From assembly GCA_029565675.1 (NCBI GenBank), contig JAKQNP010000018.1, positions 1-34,209 on the forward strand: a stretch of 34,209 nucleotides of DNA, written 5' to 3'. The position numbers and the translations under genes were made by a program. Below are positions 32,082-34,209 of the stretch, one piece after another (positions within the stretch are counted from its first letter, which is position 1; every line of letters begins with the position of its first letter). The DNA comes from a bacterium. Its GTDB lineage: Bacteria; Zhuqueibacterota; Zhuqueibacteria; Residuimicrobiales; Oceaniaggregativiventaceae. The notes under the pieces were generated by a model. It worked only from the letters and a program-made list of their open reading frames with translations, had not been told where the DNA came from and ran no database searches.

Positions 32082-33953
32082 CTATTTGTGAATCTTGTAA
32101 TTGGCGGTGCGGATCAGCTCTTCCGGATTCCAGGCGTTGGGCTGCCAGGCGCGCACATAGATCAGCGGATCTTCTTCGCGAAAATCGACCAGCAGAAAGA
32201 GATAGCCTTCATCTGCATAGATTGTCGAAGCATAGCTCTGCCGCATCTCCACTCCGTAGACGCTGTCCTGATTGTTCTTTTCGATAATGTTAAAGGTGCT
32301 GAAATCGAGAGCGATATCCTGATTGGCGGCAAAGATCTGCTTTTGCCGCTCGAGGTATTGCTTCTTGCTCAGGCGCAGATATTCATGGTCCGGTTGCGGT
32401 CCCAGCCTTTCATAGCGCACCGCATCATCCTGTAATTTTCGCCGCTCCAGTTTGCGGCCGATGATGATGATGGCGTCCTCGGCGAACATCAGATCAACAG
32501 TGGGCAAATCGCGCGTCAGGTAGGCAGTGCGGTATTTTTCCAAAAATTTGATGATCTGTTGCCGATTCGCCCAATCTGCGCCTGGTTCAGCCTTCGTCAC
32601 AAAATGCTGATACTGATTCTCACCGACACAAACATTGAGGTCGCAGAGTTTGCCGTCTGCACTGAAATCGAGAGTCAGATATTCGGTGCTCTGTTTGTTG
32701 AGGGATGGATAGCGGTGCTGCACACAGATACGCCGCAGTTCCCAGCCAAACGGCGTCGGCGTCAAGGAAGCAGCGATGTTCTGATCGAGCAGCCGCGGCC
32801 GGTTGTATTGCACATAAGCGGTGAGCTTTTCCGCCAGAAAAGCGTCGTCGCGGTAGGCGCGCCGAAGAACAGCGATATCGCCGGCTGCCACCAGGGCGAG
32901 AAATTCGCGCACCTGCAGGAGGATCACCGGCGCAACCGGCACATCGGTGGAAAAATCAAGTTTGACGTTGAATGAGCCGGCAGGCCTGGCGTGAATTTGG
33001 CCGTTGACCGCGATGCTGGCCGGTGCACCGCCGGGTTGGAGTGGAGCGGAGGGCGGGCGATGCGGTCCTCTCCCTGTTTCGTCCAGGCGGATCTTGTACT
33101 CAACAGGGAATTCGGGTTTGACCACCAGCGGCCACAGGGTGGCGACGGTATGGATTTCGTTGCGCGCTTCGTAGTAGGCGGTTTTGGGCTGCACCTTGAT
33201 TTCGTCCAGGTGCGTGCCGGCGCCCAGCAATTGAAAAACGGCGCGGCCGTCCCGGCTGCAGACCGTTACCTGGCGGCTGCCGTCCCAAAAGGTAAAATCA
33301 AGGGTTGCTGCGGACTGATCGCCATAGAAAATCTCCAGCATCACTTCGCGCTCCTGGTCCGACAGATCTTTGGCGGAGAGGCAACGAAAAGAGAGGCCGG
33401 AAAGGATGCGGTTGATGCGCGAAGGAATTTCGGTGGTATAGTTGATGCCGTTGTGCAGAACGAGTTGGTCGGGCAGCGAGTTGATCAAAATGGCGGCAAA
33501 ATAATAGTATTTCAGCGCCTGAGCCAGATGCAGCTCTTGCGCCAAAAGATCGGCTTTGTCAGCCATTTCGGCGATCAGCTGTTTGCGCTCGGCAAAAATC
33601 AGCTCGACTTGCGATTTTTTCAGATAGGCAAAGACCTCGAAACGATTTCCGGCAAGGGGACGGGTGATTTGTTGGACGTTTTTAAGAGTGGCCAGGGCGT
33701 GGGTCTTGACGATGCCCTCGACCTTTTCCTGATAGTTCTGATCCTGCTCGGCCACAACGCGCTCGAACGAGCTGGACACCTGCACGGCGATCATGCTCGT
33801 CAGATTGGCGACGGCGCGATCCCTAGCTTCGTCGGCGTTTGCGGCAATACCCTCGCCGTAATAAAAGTCGCCTGACCGAATGATCGCTTCTTTATTCTCA
33901 GCTGCCAGTTGGCAACAGCCGAACAACAGCAGTGTCAAAATGACTCTTTGCAT
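32082..33953 (-). CDS. Exported envelope protein with LPP20-like N-terminus and NTF2-like C-terminus
   Basis: This 623-residue protein begins MQRVILTLLLFGCCQLAAEN, an export signal that may be lipidated at C13 or cut after AA18. Residues about 28-135 resemble the LPP20 lipoprotein fold (GDFYYGEGIAANADEARDRA, VSSSFERVV, FEVFAYLKKSQVEL). The middle (about 220-450) is beta-rich and unassigned, with a proline-rich linker near 295-310. Residues about 465-610 look NTF2/SnoaL-like (FLEKYRTAYLTRDLPTVDLM, FAEDAIIIIGRKL, VDFREEDPLIYVRAWQP). I do not know its function. ATG at 33953 has GGAGGAG directly upstream. It is followed 86 nt later by the HAD gene on the same strand. Confidence 0.83.
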   Translation of the reverse strand: MQRVILTLLLFGCCQLAAENKEAIIRSGDFYYGEGIAANADEARDRAVANLTSMIAVQVSSSFERVVAEQDQNYQEKVEGIVKTHALATLKNVQQITRPLAGNRFEVFAYLKKSQVELIFAERKQLIAEMADKADLLAQELHLAQALKYYYFAAILINSLPDQLVLHNGINYTTEIPSRINRILSGLSFRCLSAKDLSDQEREVMLEIFYGDQSAATLDFTFWDGSRQVTVCSRDGRAVFQLLGAGTHLDEIKVQPKTAYYEARNEIHTVATLWPLVVKPEFPVEYKIRLDETGRGPHRPPSAPLQPGGAPASIAVNGQIHARPAGSFNVKLDFSTDVPVAPVILLQVREFLALVAAGDIAVLRRAYRDDAFLAEKLTAYVQYNRPRLLDQNIAASLTPTPFGWELRRICVQHRYPSLNKQSTEYLTLDFSADGKLCDLNVCVGENQYQHFVTKAEPGADWANRQQIIKFLEKYRTAYLTRDLPTVDLMFAEDAIIIIGRKLERRKLQDDAVRYERLGPQPDHEYLRLSKKQYLERQKQIFAANQDIALDFSTFNIIEKNNQDSVYGVEMRQSYASTIYADEGYLFLLVDFREEDPLIYVRAWQPNAWNPEELIRTANYKIHK

Positions 33954-34074
33954 TCCGCTCCTCCGCCAATCGGTCATTTTTGTTGGCTCGCACCAAGATA
34001 TTGAAAAGCGGGATAAAAAGCAAAAATAAAAGCGCTTCGAAGCAAAAAATTGATCTGGTCTGGCTTTAAATCAC

Positions 34075-34104
34075 CATCCCGCAGGGACAAGCCCTGCGGT
34101 GATG
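34075..34104. repeat. Extragenic palindrome, copy A of a tandem pair
   Basis: Outer arm CATC/GATG and inner 8-bp stem CCGCAGGG/CCCTGCGG enclose the loop ACAAG, with a bulged T before GATG. It lies in the 256-nt region upstream of the envelope protein gene. Confidence 0.85.
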
Positions 34105-34138
34105 GGGGTGGTCGGCTTTCGCGGTCTGGCTGACAATC

Positions 34139-34172
34139 ATCGTCCCCCGGGGACAAGCCCCGGGGTGACGAT
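34139..34172. repeat. Extragenic palindrome, copy B of a tandem pair
   Basis: It has the same plan as the copy at 34075-34104: outer arm ATCGTC/GACGAT, inner 8-bp stem CCCCGGGG, loop ACAAG and a bulged T in the same place. Stem bases differ from copy A but stay paired. Confidence 0.85.
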
Positions 34173-34209
34173 CTGCGTTTCGAGATTGTGCATATAAACC
34201 GCCTTCGCG

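Overview
The window reads as a chromosomal segment of a Gram-negative bacterium: it has lipoprotein signal peptides, outer-membrane beta-barrel proteins, a patatin-Omp85 fusion and a SPOR protein. The very large secreted protein at 14651-20494 carries cohesin, dockerin-like and pre-peptidase C-terminal type domains and ends in an NPFN-type C-terminal sorting tail. Proteins with that architecture are typical of the FCB supergroup and its relatives (Calditrichota, KSB1, Zixibacteria, Ignavibacteria). Assignment to that broad group is inference; no rRNA is present to settle it. I see no plasmid, phage, insertion sequence or CRISPR signature.

Region 1 (1-8636, all minus strand) is housekeeping. 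Read in the direction of transcription it holds a SPOR lipoprotein with its own terminator, then yebC-ruvC-ruvA-ruvB-queA-ispD-ispF-cysS, then a sigma70-type promoter, then tRNA-Thr(TGT), tRNA-Tyr(GTA), tRNA-Gly(TCC), tRNA-Thr(GGT) and the start of tuf. The tRNA order before tuf is the same as in the enterobacterial thrU-tyrU-glyT-thrT-tufB operon. The group covers Holliday-junction resolution, queuosine synthesis, the MEP isoprenoid pathway and translation.

Region 2 (8850-20535, plus strand) is the accessory, surface-oriented part. It holds an LDH2/MDH2-type dehydrogenase, a patatin-POTRA-barrel protein, and then a three-gene cluster: an envelope protein with an SH3b domain apparently inserted in an Ig-like domain, a cohesin-bearing lipoprotein, and a 1947-residue secreted multidomain protein with cohesin, dockerin-like, VWA and PPC domains and a 750-bp internal duplication. 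A strong terminator closes the cluster. This is the best candidate for an undescribed system, namely a lipoprotein-anchored cohesin/dockerin surface assembly.

Region 3 (20540-27285, minus strand) holds a dGTPase-like HD hydrolase, a small outer-membrane barrel protein, a 4-TM protein translationally coupled to a DgcN/DUF1611 protein, a YitT-family membrane protein, a lipocalin-like lipoprotein behind a strong promoter and a roughly 240-nt leader, and a lipoate-protein ligase. Region 4 (27437-30498, plus strand) holds type 2 isopentenyl-diphosphate isomerase, which complements IspD/IspF of region 1, a secreted gluconolactonase-like lipoprotein and a TauE/SafE permease. Region 5 (30516-34209, minus strand) holds an adenosine-specific kinase family protein, a HAD phosphatase and a 623-residue envelope protein.

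Intergenic spaces repeatedly contain perfect or near-perfect hairpins with a GTCC(C)/(G)GGAC core (20502, 25652, 25786, 28705, 34075, 34139). They look like a dispersed extragenic palindrome family. Two noncoding stretches (7642-8027 and 26366-26610) look structured and could be leaders or RNAs. All coordinates, motifs and identities were read by eye; no database search was run.
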